DNA from: a bacterium | Lineage (GTDB): Bacteria; Chloroflexota; Anaerolineae; Caldilineales; Caldilineaceae | Length of the DNA: 64,000 nucleotides | Assembly (NCBI GenBank): GCA_016124945.1 | Contig: WGMT01000011.1 | Coordinates: 1 to 64,000 of the forward strand | Direction of reading: 5' to 3' | Part shown: one piece after another, positions 27,895 through 36,121 of the stretch | How the letters are laid out: each line of letters begins with the position of its first letter | Numbering within the stretch: position 1 is the first letter of the stretch | Made by a program: the position numbers and the translations under genes | The notes under the pieces: model-generated | Databases searched by the model: none | The model's input: the letters and a program-made list of their open reading frames with translations, nothing else | What the model was told of the DNA's origin: nothing

Positions 27895-29247
27895 ATGGAT
27901 GGTCCTGTACGCAGAGTTTGGACAGTAGTGGCATCACTCCTGATCGTGCTTGTGTTGGCGGCCTGCGCCGCACCCGCACCCACCGGCGGAGACGCAGGCG
28001 GTGGCAGCGCCGCCGCTGATGAGGGCGTCACGTTGCGCTTTTACACCAGCAGTGGCGACCACGCCATCGCCTCGGGCGAGTTGATGGTCAACGGCTTCAA
28101 GGAACGTTACCCAGACGGCGAAGTTGAAATCGAATACGGTGCGGACGACTACGCCGACAAGGTCTTCACCATGGCCGCGGCGGGCAACCTGCCCGATGTC
28201 ATGCTCACAGCGGACATCTACACCGCACCCTTCGTCGACGCCGGCGTCCTCTTGGACATGCGACCGTTGGCTGAGGCCGATCCAGAGTTCGATCTGGACG
28301 ACGTCTACCCCAGCATCCTGGGCCTGGGGCAGGTGGACGGCGATTCGGGCATCTACATGATTCCTGTTTCGTTGGACAATGTGCAGATGTTCTTCAACAA
28401 GAGCATGTTTGAAGAGGCCGGCGCACCCCTGCCCGAAGCCGACTGGAGTTGGGATGATCTCATCGTCGCCTGTAATATCATTCAAGAAGCCAAGGCGGAT
28501 GTCCATTGTATGGGCATCGGCGGCGCCAGCGGCGGCGGCGGATTTGATTGGTGGGCCTATGTTGTGCCGTGGATCCGCGGTTACGGCGGCGACGTGTTGA
28601 GCGAAGATGGCCGGACCTCTACCTTGAGCAGCCCCGAAGCGCTCGCCGGTCTGCAAGCTTACGCCGATCTGTGGGTGGAGCACGAGGTGGCCATCCCCTT
28701 GGGTTCGGATCTGGGGGGCAACTGCTTCGTCAATCAGCGTTGCGCCACCTACTTCATGATTCCGATCTTCGTGGGGATCTTCCGCGATACCATCGAACCC
28801 GGTGCCTTTGAATGGGATGTGCAGGTGATCCCTGGCCATCCTCAGGGCAAATTCACCGGCATGGGTACCTTCGGCTATGCCATCAGCGCCGGTACACAAA
28901 ACCCTGAAGCAGCGTGGAACTTCGTCAAGAATGTTGCCACCCGCGAAGGACAGGAAGCGCTGTTGCGTACCTACCGCACCATGCCGCTGCTTAAGTCTAT
29001 GGCCGGTGATCCTATCTTTGACGAGCTGGAACCACCTCCTGCCAATTTCGAGGCCTTTATCCAGGGCCAGGAATATGGCATCCTGCCGCGTAACTACCCG
29101 GTGGAATGTGGTAGCCTCTACACCGGCCAGGTCAACGCGGCGTTGAAGGCCGCGCTGGAGACGATCATCCGCGGCCAGGCGACAGCTGAGGAGGTCTTCC
29201 CTGCGGTGGATCAGGAAATCCAGGCCTGCCTGGATCGCGCTCAGTAA
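27895..29247 (+). CDS. ABC sugar transporter substrate-binding lipoprotein
   Basis: Predicted 450-residue family-1 extracellular solute-binding protein. A lipoprotein signal (VASLLIVLVLAACAAP) gives a lipobox LAAC near residue 25, followed by a Gly/Ala/Ser-rich linker. The mature part contains a typical LRFYTSSGDH start and FNKSMFEEAGAPLPEADWSW, common in maltose/trehalose/oligosaccharide binders. ATG 27895 is chosen for AGGGAGG at 27881-27887; ATG 27871 is the in-frame alternative. It captures a sugar outside the cell for the permeases encoded downstream. No ATPase gene is in the cluster, so a shared MsmK/UgpC-type ATPase is presumably encoded elsewhere. Confidence 0.88.
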   Translation: MDGPVRRVWTVVASLLIVLVLAACAAPAPTGGDAGGGSAAADEGVTLRFYTSSGDHAIASGELMVNGFKERYPDGEVEIEYGADDYADKVFTMAAAGNLPDVMLTADIYTAPFVDAGVLLDMRPLAEADPEFDLDDVYPSILGLGQVDGDSGIYMIPVSLDNVQMFFNKSMFEEAGAPLPEADWSWDDLIVACNIIQEAKADVHCMGIGGASGGGGFDWWAYVVPWIRGYGGDVLSEDGRTSTLSSPEALAGLQAYADLWVEHEVAIPLGSDLGGNCFVNQRCATYFMIPIFVGIFRDTIEPGAFEWDVQVIPGHPQGKFTGMGTFGYAISAGTQNPEAAWNFVKNVATREGQEALLRTYRTMPLLKSMAGDPIFDELEPPPANFEAFIQGQEYGILPRNYPVECGSLYTGQVNAALKAALETIIRGQATAEEVFPAVDQEIQACLDRAQ

Positions 29248-29263
29248 TCGCTTGATACAATGT

Positions 29264-29301
29264 GAGCGCTGCCGGTGACCCACCGCCGGCAGCGCTCTTT
29301 G
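29264..29301 (+). terminator. Intra-operon terminator/attenuator
   Basis: Perfect 12-base arms GAGCGCTGCCGG (29264-29275) and 29286-29297, a 10-base loop, and a short T-rich stretch (TTTGTTT) following. It sits between the binding-protein and permease genes, where partial termination or mRNA stabilisation would give more binding protein than permease. Confidence 0.75.
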
Positions 29302-29317
29302 TTTATGGGAGGTCTTG

Positions 29318-30247
29318 ATGCTTTCTCAGGGCAGCCGTTTTGCCTTCTGGCGCGGACGCAGCCGCCGTTTCTGGCGCGATACAGTTGAGGGCTATCTCTT
29401 CATCTTGCCGGTGGTGCTGGGCCTGCTTATCTGGACGATTGGCCCCATGATCGCGTCGCTATATCTGAGCTTCACCGAGTACCCGCTGCTCAAGTCGCCT
29501 GAATTTATCGGCGTACGCAACTACGTGGACATGTTCACCGCGCCCTACCTGCGCGTGATGCACTCGCTAAGCGTCACTTTGATCTTCGCAGCGATCTCGC
29601 TGCCGTTGACGCTCGTCGCTAGTTTAGGGGCTGCGCTGCTGCTCAATCAGCATCTGCGCGGTATTCGCTTCTTCCGCACCGCCTTCTACCTGCCCACAAT
29701 TGTGCCGCAACTGGCCATGGTCTTTGTTTGGGGATGGCTGCTCAACCCGGAGTTTGGCCTGGTCAACGCCACCCTGCAACGGATGGGGCTGCCCACCATG
29801 CGCTGGCTGGCCGAACCGGAGACGGCGTTGATCTCCCTGGCCGTGCTTAGCCTCTGGTCTATCGGGCCGACCATGATCATCTTCCTGGCTGGGTTGCAGG
29901 GCATCCCACAAGAGATGTACGATGCCGGCAAGATCGACGGGGCCAACGAATGGCGGCTTTTCGCCTATATTACGCTGCCTATGCTGTCGCCCACCGTCTT
30001 CTTTAACCTGGTGATGGGGCTAATCGCCACCTTCCAATACTTTGTGCCGCCCTTTGTGTTGACACAGGGTGGGCCGCTTTTTTCCACCTACGTGTACAAC
30101 CTGAATCTCTACGAAAAGGCCTTCCGCTGGATGCAGATGGGGCTGGCCGCGGCTATGGCCTGGCTGCTCTTTGCCATCATCCTGGCGCTGACGTTAGGGC
30201 TCTTTAAGGGATCCGATGCCTACGTCTACTACGAGGTGAGACAATGA
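29318..30247 (+). CDS. ABC sugar transporter permease (MalF/UgpA-like)
   Basis: Predicted 309-residue inner-membrane permease with about six helices. The EAA loop, which contacts the ATPase, is seen near residues 205-225 (YDAGKIDGANEWRLFAYITL). An N-terminal WRDTVEGYLFILPVV segment is typical of the first helix in MalF/UgpA-type proteins. ATG 29318 follows GGGAGG at 29307-29312. Its end overlaps the next gene start by 4 bases (ATGA), so the two permeases are co-translated and should form a heterodimer. Confidence 0.9.
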   Translation: MLSQGSRFAFWRGRSRRFWRDTVEGYLFILPVVLGLLIWTIGPMIASLYLSFTEYPLLKSPEFIGVRNYVDMFTAPYLRVMHSLSVTLIFAAISLPLTLVASLGAALLLNQHLRGIRFFRTAFYLPTIVPQLAMVFVWGWLLNPEFGLVNATLQRMGLPTMRWLAEPETALISLAVLSLWSIGPTMIIFLAGLQGIPQEMYDAGKIDGANEWRLFAYITLPMLSPTVFFNLVMGLIATFQYFVPPFVLTQGGPLFSTYVYNLNLYEKAFRWMQMGLAAAMAWLLFAIILALTLGLFKGSDAYVYYEVRQ

Positions 30248-31137
30248 CGACCTCTGCCAAACCTGTCTCTGCTGCTCAGACCCAGCCCATACAGGCGCAC
30301 AAGCAACGTATTCGCGTGCGCAATATTGTCTTCTATGCGTTGCTGATTGCCGTTACTATTCTGTCTATCATCCCGCTTTACTGGATGATCATCACCTCGC
30401 TGAAGACCAAGCCCGAAGTGTACATTTTCCCGCCAACGCTCTGGCCTGAGGTGCCGCAGTTACAAAATTACCCCGACGCCTGGAACTATCCCGGCATGCG
30501 CTTTACGCGGTGGACATTGAACACGCTCCTCGTCACCTTTAGTGTGCTCATTGGCGTGCTCTTCACTTCGTCTTTGTGCGCTTATGGATTTGCGCGTATT
30601 CGCTTCCCAGGGCGTAATTTTTGGTTTGTCTTTACCCTGTCGACGCTCATGCTGCCGCCGCAGGTGACGTTGATTCCGCTCTACATTCTCTTCTTTCGCA
30701 TCGGCTGGCTCGACACCCTGCTGCCATTGACGGTGCCCCCCTGGTTTGGCGGTGGCGCCATCAACATCTTCCTGCTGCGTCAGTTCTTCCTTAGCATTCC
30801 GGCTGAGCTTGAAGACGCCGCCTACATCGACGGCGCCAGTCGGTTGCGCATCTGGTGGTATATCTTCTTGCCACTTTCCATGCCTGCTTTGATCACCGTT
30901 GCCATCTTCACCGTGCAACGTTCGTGGGACGATTTCTACGGCCCGCTGATCTATCTTTCCAGTGCAGACAACTACACGCTGGCGCTGGGCATCAATCTCT
31001 TCCGCGGCGCATACACCGAGGAACTGAACTACATGCTGGCCGTGGCCTTCTTGATGACGCTGCCTATGGTCGTGCTCTTCTTCTTTGCGCAGCGTTACTA
31101 CATCCGCGGCGTGGTGTTGAGTGGGATAAAGGGATGA
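30244..31137 (+). CDS. ABC sugar transporter permease (MalG/UgpE-like)
   Basis: Predicted 297-residue permease with six membrane helices and the EAA loop near residues 185-205 (LEDAAYIDGASRLRIWWYIF). The N-terminus through IIPLYWMIITSLKT is typical of the MalG/UgpE group. It overlaps the first permease gene by ATGA. With the binding protein at 27895 it makes a carbohydrate importer lacking only its ATPase. The sugar isomerase gene follows after about 100 bases. Confidence 0.9.
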   Translation: MTTSAKPVSAAQTQPIQAHKQRIRVRNIVFYALLIAVTILSIIPLYWMIITSLKTKPEVYIFPPTLWPEVPQLQNYPDAWNYPGMRFTRWTLNTLLVTFSVLIGVLFTSSLCAYGFARIRFPGRNFWFVFTLSTLMLPPQVTLIPLYILFFRIGWLDTLLPLTVPPWFGGGAINIFLLRQFFLSIPAELEDAAYIDGASRLRIWWYIFLPLSMPALITVAIFTVQRSWDDFYGPLIYLSSADNYTLALGINLFRGAYTEELNYMLAVAFLMTLPMVVLFFFAQRYYIRGVVLSGIKG

Positions 31138-31241
31138 TGTGATGATGGAATTGCGCATTTCACAGGAATTCGGGTAGAGTGCCCTTAACATCGCCCGTTG
31201 TTTGTCACCCACCGTCTCGGATCAATAGAATCGAGTGAACC

Positions 31242-32066
31242 ATGAAACTTGGTTACAGCACTTGGGGTATGCCCAACGTCCCTATCGACGTGATCATACC
31301 GCACCTCTCCGCGCTAGGATTCGACGCCGTGGAGATCTGCGTGCTGCCAAACTTTGCCACGGCGCTGCCGACGCTGGATCAAAGCGAACGTGGCCGCATT
31401 GCCGAATTACTAAACCGCTACAATTTGACGCTCTCGGCGGTGAATTACTACGTCTCCATGATGGAACAGGACGCCGACCGCTACGCCCACAACCTGTCGC
31501 AAGTCAAGGCAGCCATTGGCCTAGCCGCCGAGTGGACACAGGACGGTCATGCCCCTGTCGTTGTCAGCGGTATCGGTGGCCAACCGGGCGATCTGGGGAC
31601 GCAGCAGCCGCAGTTGGTAGACAGGCTCAACGATCTAGGACGCTACGCCGAAACACAGGGGATCACCGTGGCCCTGGAACATCACGTGGGCAATGCCGCC
31701 GAAACACCGGAGCAGACGATTGGCCTGATCTCTCAAGTCGAGTCGCCTGCCATTCGCGTTAATTTCGACATTAGCCACTTCAACGTGATGGGCATCCCCA
31801 TCGAGGACTCGGTGGCCAAGATGGTTCCCTACGCCGCTCACACCCACATCAAAGACGAACGCGGCCGTGCGCCGCACCACGAATACCTCGTCCCCGGCGA
31901 AGGGGACTTCGATTACGCCGCCTACTTCCGATCCATGCGCGCCCACGGCTACACCGGTGTCTTCTCGGTGGAGATCAGCATGATGGTCCAACGCCGGCCA
32001 GGCTACGATCCCCTGGCCACGGCGACGCGGAGTTACGAGATTGTTTCGCCTGCATTCTATTCGTAA
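31242..32066 (+). CDS. Sugar phosphate isomerase/epimerase family protein (paralogue)
   Basis: Predicted 274-residue TIM-barrel protein closely related to the product of 204-1046. It begins LGYSTWGMPNVP, with predicted metal-site residues E146 and D176 (NFDISHFNV) at the same positions and HTHIKDERG downstream. It probably isomerises or epimerises the imported sugar or an oxidised derivative. It follows the permease genes in the same direction, without a strong ribosome-binding site. The pair of paralogues about 31 kb apart suggests duplication or two similar substrates. Confidence 0.85.
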   Translation: MKLGYSTWGMPNVPIDVIIPHLSALGFDAVEICVLPNFATALPTLDQSERGRIAELLNRYNLTLSAVNYYVSMMEQDADRYAHNLSQVKAAIGLAAEWTQDGHAPVVVSGIGGQPGDLGTQQPQLVDRLNDLGRYAETQGITVALEHHVGNAAETPEQTIGLISQVESPAIRVNFDISHFNVMGIPIEDSVAKMVPYAAHTHIKDERGRAPHHEYLVPGEGDFDYAAYFRSMRAHGYTGVFSVEISMMVQRRPGYDPLATATRSYEIVSPAFYS

Positions 32067-32070
32067 TTTA

Positions 32071-32221
32071 CGATTTGCGATTTTCGATTTTCGATTGCCT
32101 GGTAGAGTGCGTCGTCTCAAGGTGAGTTCGTATCTTGGTTAACGGAAAAACAACCACCTGAATGTTCACTTGCTCAACGTGAAATCGTAAATCGTCAATC
32201 GAAAATCGTAAATCGTCAATC
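32071..32221. repeat. Two-armed CGATTTN element
   Basis: Left arm 32071-32098 is CGATTTG, CGATTTT, CGATTTT, CGATTGC. Right arm 32182-32221 is AAATCGT-type heptamers in inverted orientation. The core of about 85 bases is related to the cores at 34269-34358 and 37240-37321. It fills the gap between the isomerase stop and the ribosome-binding site of the next gene. Confidence 0.9.
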
Positions 32222-32238
32222 TTCCCAAAGGACTTTCC

Positions 32239-33216
32239 ATGACCGACCCCAATCCTTCCATCGATACTGAGCAGTGGCTGCACATGTACGAGCAGATGTG
32301 CAAGATCCGCGCCTTTGAGGACGCGGCCAACGAGCTTTACACCAGCGCCAAAATGCCCGGGCTGGCCCATCTTTACATTGGCGAAGAAGCGGTGGCGGTG
32401 GGCGTCTGTGAGGCGCTGCGCCGCGACGACTACATCACCAGCACCCACCGCGGGCATGGACATTGCCTGGCCAAAGGCGCGGCATTGGATCGCATGTTCG
32501 CCGAGCTGTTGGGCAAGGCCGACGGCTATTGCCGCGGCAAGGGCGGCTCCATGCACATAGCAGATCAAGAGACAGGCAACCTGGGCGCCAACGCCATTGT
32601 CGGCGGTAGCACCGGCATCGCTACCGGCGCGGCACTTTCTATCAAAATGCGCAAAAGCGATCAGGTGGCCGTCTGCTTCTTCGGCGACGGCGCACTGGGA
32701 CAGGGGCTGCTCTACGAATCAATGAACATGGCGCAGTTGTGGAAACTGCCCGTGATCTACGTCTGCGAGAACAACCTCTACGGCGAGTACACCCACCACA
32801 CCGAAGCCGTGGCCGGTGACATGCTCGCCCGCGCCCGCGCCTTTGGTATCCACGCCGTCGACGTCGACGGCCAGGATGTGCGTGCCGTCAACACAACCAT
32901 ACGCGAACTGGTGGATCGTGCCCGCAGCGGCGGTGGACCGGCCTTCCTGCTCTGCCACACCTATCGTTTCCACGGACATCATGTAGGTGACATTAGCCGC
33001 GACTACTACCGGGCACGCGAAGAAGAAGCCCAGTGGCGGCAGCGCGATCCCATCGGCTTGCTCGGTGACTGGCTCACTGAAAACGGCCTTAGCGAAAGCA
33101 ATGTCCTCGACAGCATCGAAGCAGACGTGCGCGGCGAAGTGGCACGCGCCGTGGAATTTGCCCTCAAGGCCGCCTACCCCGACCCCAATGAGGTAACCCG
33201 TCATGTCTACGCTTGA
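32239..33216 (+). CDS. Pyruvate/acetoin dehydrogenase-type E1 alpha subunit
   Basis: Predicted 325-residue thiamine-diphosphate-dependent E1 alpha subunit. The ThDP motif begins with GDG at residues 149-151 and ends with NN at 178-179, with the usual spacing. RGHGHCLAKG and GKGGSMHI are also typical. Together with E1 beta and E2 downstream it should decarboxylate a 2-oxoacid or cleave acetoin, passing an acyl group to lipoate. Similarity looks closest to AcoA-type E1 alpha, but pyruvate is possible. No lipoamide dehydrogenase (E3) gene is in the window. Confidence 0.9.
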   Translation: MTDPNPSIDTEQWLHMYEQMCKIRAFEDAANELYTSAKMPGLAHLYIGEEAVAVGVCEALRRDDYITSTHRGHGHCLAKGAALDRMFAELLGKADGYCRGKGGSMHIADQETGNLGANAIVGGSTGIATGAALSIKMRKSDQVAVCFFGDGALGQGLLYESMNMAQLWKLPVIYVCENNLYGEYTHHTEAVAGDMLARARAFGIHAVDVDGQDVRAVNTTIRELVDRARSGGGPAFLLCHTYRFHGHHVGDISRDYYRAREEEAQWRQRDPIGLLGDWLTENGLSESNVLDSIEADVRGEVARAVEFALKAAYPDPNEVTRHVYA

Positions 33217-33247
33217 GGCGTTGCGCCAATCCACAGGAAACACCCCC

Positions 33248-34228
33248 ATGCGTGAGATCACCATGTCTCAGGCCATCCGCGAGGCGCTGGTGGAAGAAAT
33301 GCGTCGCGACGAGCGCGTTTTCATCATCGGCGAGGACGTGGCCGAAGCGGGCACTGTCTTCAAAGTGCTTACCGGCCTGGTAGACGAGTTCGGCCCACAG
33401 CGGGTGATCGACTCGCCCATCTCCGAAGCAGGCATCGCCGGCATCGGCGTCGGCGCGGCCATGACCGGCATGCGCCCCGTCATCGACATCATGTTCGGCG
33501 ACTTCAACACCCTGACCATGGATCAGATGGTCAACCAGGCCGCCAAGATCCACTACATGTCGGGCGGCAAGCTCAAAGCGCCCCTGGTGTTGCGCACCAC
33601 GATGGGGGCCGGCCGCCGCTCTGCTGCGCAACATTCGCAGTCGCTACACGCCTGGCTCAGCCACATCCCGGGCCTCAAAGTCGTCCTGCCTTCCACCCCC
33701 TACGATGCCAAAGGCTTGATGAAGAGCGCCATCCGCGACGACAATCCTGTTGCCATTTTTGAAGACAAGATGATGTACCAGCTCAAAGGCCCTGTCCCTG
33801 AAGAAGAGTACACCATTCCCTTCGGCGTGGCCGACATCAAGAGCGCGGGGACGGACATCACCCTGGTGGCAACAAGCAGCATGGTCCTCGTGGCGTTGGA
33901 CGCGGCCAAACAATTGGCTGAACTCGGCCTCAGCGCCGAAGTCATCGACCCGCGCACCACTGTCCCGTTGGACAAAGATGCGCTGATCGCCTCGGCCAAA
34001 AAGACGAGCCGCGCCATCGTCATCGACGAAGGCTACGAGCAGTACGGCGTCACCGCCGAGATAGCATCCATTATCGCTGACGGCGCATTTTACTACCTCG
34101 ACGCCCCGGTCAAACGCCTGGGGGCCATGAACGTGCCAATCCCTTTTTCGCCTGTCCTCGAAGACGTGACCATCCCCACCGCGGCCGACGTGGTGGCAAT
34201 GTCAAAAGTATTGTGCGGAAGACAATAA
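33248..34228 (+). CDS. Pyruvate/acetoin dehydrogenase-type E1 beta subunit
   Basis: Predicted 326-residue transketolase-like E1 beta subunit that pairs with the product of 32239-33216. It begins MREITMSQAIREALVEEM, typical of the family, followed by FIIGEDVAEAG and, further on, DSPISEAGIAGIGVGAAMTG. The start at 33248 follows AGGAAA; an in-frame ATG at 33203 overlaps the upstream gene by 14 bases but would add an unusual 15-residue extension. ThDP binds at the alpha/beta interface. Confidence 0.9.
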   Translation: MREITMSQAIREALVEEMRRDERVFIIGEDVAEAGTVFKVLTGLVDEFGPQRVIDSPISEAGIAGIGVGAAMTGMRPVIDIMFGDFNTLTMDQMVNQAAKIHYMSGGKLKAPLVLRTTMGAGRRSAAQHSQSLHAWLSHIPGLKVVLPSTPYDAKGLMKSAIRDDNPVAIFEDKMMYQLKGPVPEEEYTIPFGVADIKSAGTDITLVATSSMVLVALDAAKQLAELGLSAEVIDPRTTVPLDKDALIASAKKTSRAIVIDEGYEQYGVTAEIASIIADGAFYYLDAPVKRLGAMNVPIPFSPVLEDVTIPTAADVVAMSKVLCGRQ

Positions 34229-34233
34229 ACAAC

Positions 34234-34386
34234 TGACGATTTACGATTTTCGATTGACGATTTACGATTGTCTGGTTGAGGACATGGAGTCGAGATTGGC
34301 ATGTTTTTCGGTTATCGAGAAGAAAAAACCAATAAGTGTTCGTGCTCTTAACGCGACAATCGTAAATCGTAAATCGTCAATCGAAA
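34234..34386. repeat. Two-armed NNNCGAT element
   Basis: Left arm 34234-34268 has five heptamers ending in CGAT (TGACGAT, TTACGAT, TTTCGAT, TGACGAT, TTACGAT). Right arm 34359-34386 has four ATCGTAA-like heptamers in inverted orientation. The core of about 90 bases begins TGTCTGGTTGAGG and is related to those at 32099 and 37240. It lies just upstream of the E2 gene. Confidence 0.9.
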
Positions 34387-34405
34387 ATTCTCCCAAGAGG
34401 TTTTT

Positions 34406-35791
34406 ATGCCCAAAGAAGTAATCATGCCTGCGCTGGGAATGGCGCAGGAAACGGGAACGCTGCTGCGCTGGTTGAAAAAAGAAGGCGACGCCGTTGTGCA
34501 GGGCGAGCCGATTATGGAAATCGCCACCGACAAGGTTGATGTGGAAATCGAAGCGTCTGCAACCGGTGTGCTGGCACAGATCAGCGCCGCCGAAGGGGAC
34601 GATGTCCCCGTGGGGCAGGTGATCGCGCTGATCTTTGCCCCGGGTGAAGCTGCGCCCGCCGCGCCAACATCACCTTCTGTCGAAGTAGCGTCGGTCAACG
34701 CCGCGCCCGAAACTGCTGCGCCACCCGCCGGCGTGACTGTGACGCCGGTGGCGGCGCGCATGGCCGCCGAACACAATGTGGACCTGAACGAAATCGTCCC
34801 CATCGGCAATCGCATCGAGAAAAAGGACGTGCTGGCCCACATCGAGCGCAGGCAACAAGCCACAGCGCCCGGAGCGGAAGCTTCGGCCCATCCTTTGGCG
34901 TCGCCCAAGGCGCGCCGGTTGGCCGCCGAGCGCGGCGTCGATCTTGGCGCGATCCAGGGCAGTGGACCCGATGGGGCTGTCCTGGCGGGGGATGTGCCGG
35001 AGGCCGCACCGCAGTCCTCCGCGCCGGTGCAAAATGTGAAGAAGCCCGAACGCCCCGTCACCACGCGGGTGTCTGCCGCCGAACCGCCGCCGCCGCTCTT
35101 CCAGCGCAGTCGCCCCACCGGCTCCGATGGGCGTTCGCGCCTGTGGCAGGTGATGGCTGAACGGCTCAGCCAGAGTTGGCGCGAGGTGCCCCACTTCTAC
35201 CTCAGCAGAGAGGTGGATGCTTCTGCGCTGAAGGTATGGCGTGGCCAACTCCAGGCGCGTGGGCTGAAGATGGTCACCTACACCGATCTGTTGGTGAAGC
35301 TCACCGCTGTGGCGCTGGATCACCATCCGCGTCTCAACGCGTCCTGGATCGAAGACAGCATCCTCTACAGCGAACACATTCACATCGGGTTGGCGGTTGC
35401 GATTGAGGAAGGGCTGCTTGTGCCTGTCATCCATCACGCCGACCAGTTGGGGTTGGTGGATTTGTCCAGCCGTCGCGCTGAACTTGTGGGGCGCGCCCTT
35501 GAAGGCAAGTCCACCGCTAATGATCTTACCGGCTCCACCTTCACCATCAGCAACCTGGGCATGTACGGCGTGGACAACTTCAACGCCATCGTCAATCCGC
35601 CGCAGGCCGCCATCCTCGCTGTGGGGCGCATCGCCGACCGCGTCGTCGCCGTGAACGGTCAACCCGCCGTACGCCCGATGATGACATTGACGCTCTCGTG
35701 CGATCACCGTGTGGTAGACGGCGCACGCGGCGCACAATTCCTGGCCGAGCTGGCCGCGCTGATCGAAGATCCGCTGCGGGTATTGGAATAG
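34406..35791 (+). CDS. Dihydrolipoamide acyltransferase (E2) component
   Basis: Predicted 461-residue E2. The N-terminal lipoyl domain (residues 1-80) carries the lipoylated lysine K43 in EIATDKVDVE. Ala/Pro-rich linkers separate two peripheral-subunit-binding-like segments (VAARMAAEHNVDLNEI near 112, and SPKARRLAAERGVDLGAI near 165), followed by the CoA acyltransferase domain (about 235-461). The catalytic HRVVDG motif is at H434-G439. It forms the core of the complex with the E1 subunits encoded upstream. The start at 34406 follows AAGAGG. Confidence 0.92.
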   Translation: MPKEVIMPALGMAQETGTLLRWLKKEGDAVVQGEPIMEIATDKVDVEIEASATGVLAQISAAEGDDVPVGQVIALIFAPGEAAPAAPTSPSVEVASVNAAPETAAPPAGVTVTPVAARMAAEHNVDLNEIVPIGNRIEKKDVLAHIERRQQATAPGAEASAHPLASPKARRLAAERGVDLGAIQGSGPDGAVLAGDVPEAAPQSSAPVQNVKKPERPVTTRVSAAEPPPPLFQRSRPTGSDGRSRLWQVMAERLSQSWREVPHFYLSREVDASALKVWRGQLQARGLKMVTYTDLLVKLTAVALDHHPRLNASWIEDSILYSEHIHIGLAVAIEEGLLVPVIHHADQLGLVDLSSRRAELVGRALEGKSTANDLTGSTFTISNLGMYGVDNFNAIVNPPQAAILAVGRIADRVVAVNGQPAVRPMMTLTLSCDHRVVDGARGAQFLAELAALIEDPLRVLE

Positions 35792-35837
35792 CAGCGTTGT
35801 GGAGGCGGATTGGAAGGCAGACGAGGAGAGAAGATTG

Positions 35838-35966
35838 ACACGGATTACACGGATTACGCGGATTTGAGGGATTCTGAGAGGCGTTAGTGATTCGTGGTCC
35901 ACAAGGAATCCTCCTTTGCTGTGACATCCTCTCCTTCTGAATCCTGATAATCGGTGTAATCCGTGT
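35838..35966. repeat. Two-armed ACACGGATT element
   Basis: ACACGGATTACACGGATT (35838-35855) pairs with 35949-35966 with one mismatch, around a core of about 93 bases. With the 15-mer array after it, it fills most of the 330-base gap between the E2 gene and the dehydrogenase gene; nothing gene-like is seen there. Confidence 0.8.
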
Positions 35967-36000
35967 CCTGTTTCTGCCTTTTTTGTGGATCAGTTCCTTC

Positions 36001-36060
36001 GTGGATCAATTTCTAGTCGATCAATTTCTAGTCGATCAATTTCTAGTCGATCAATTTCTA
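36001..36060 (+). repeat. Four tandem 15-mers
   Basis: Exactly four copies of GTSGATCAATTTCTA (first GTGG, then three GTCG). A decayed fifth copy (GTGGATCAGTTCCTT) precedes them from about 35985. The array ends about 60 bases before the next start codon. Confidence 0.95.
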
Positions 36061-36121
36061 AAACAGTTGAATCCGTGTTCTCGCCAATCCGTGTCCAAAA
36101 ACAGATCGAAGGCCAAAGACA

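Noticed and set aside
34670..35902. A 410-codon minus-strand frame opposite the E2 gene
   Set aside because: It overlaps a certain E2 gene with lipoyl and catalytic motifs and shows no recognisable domain.
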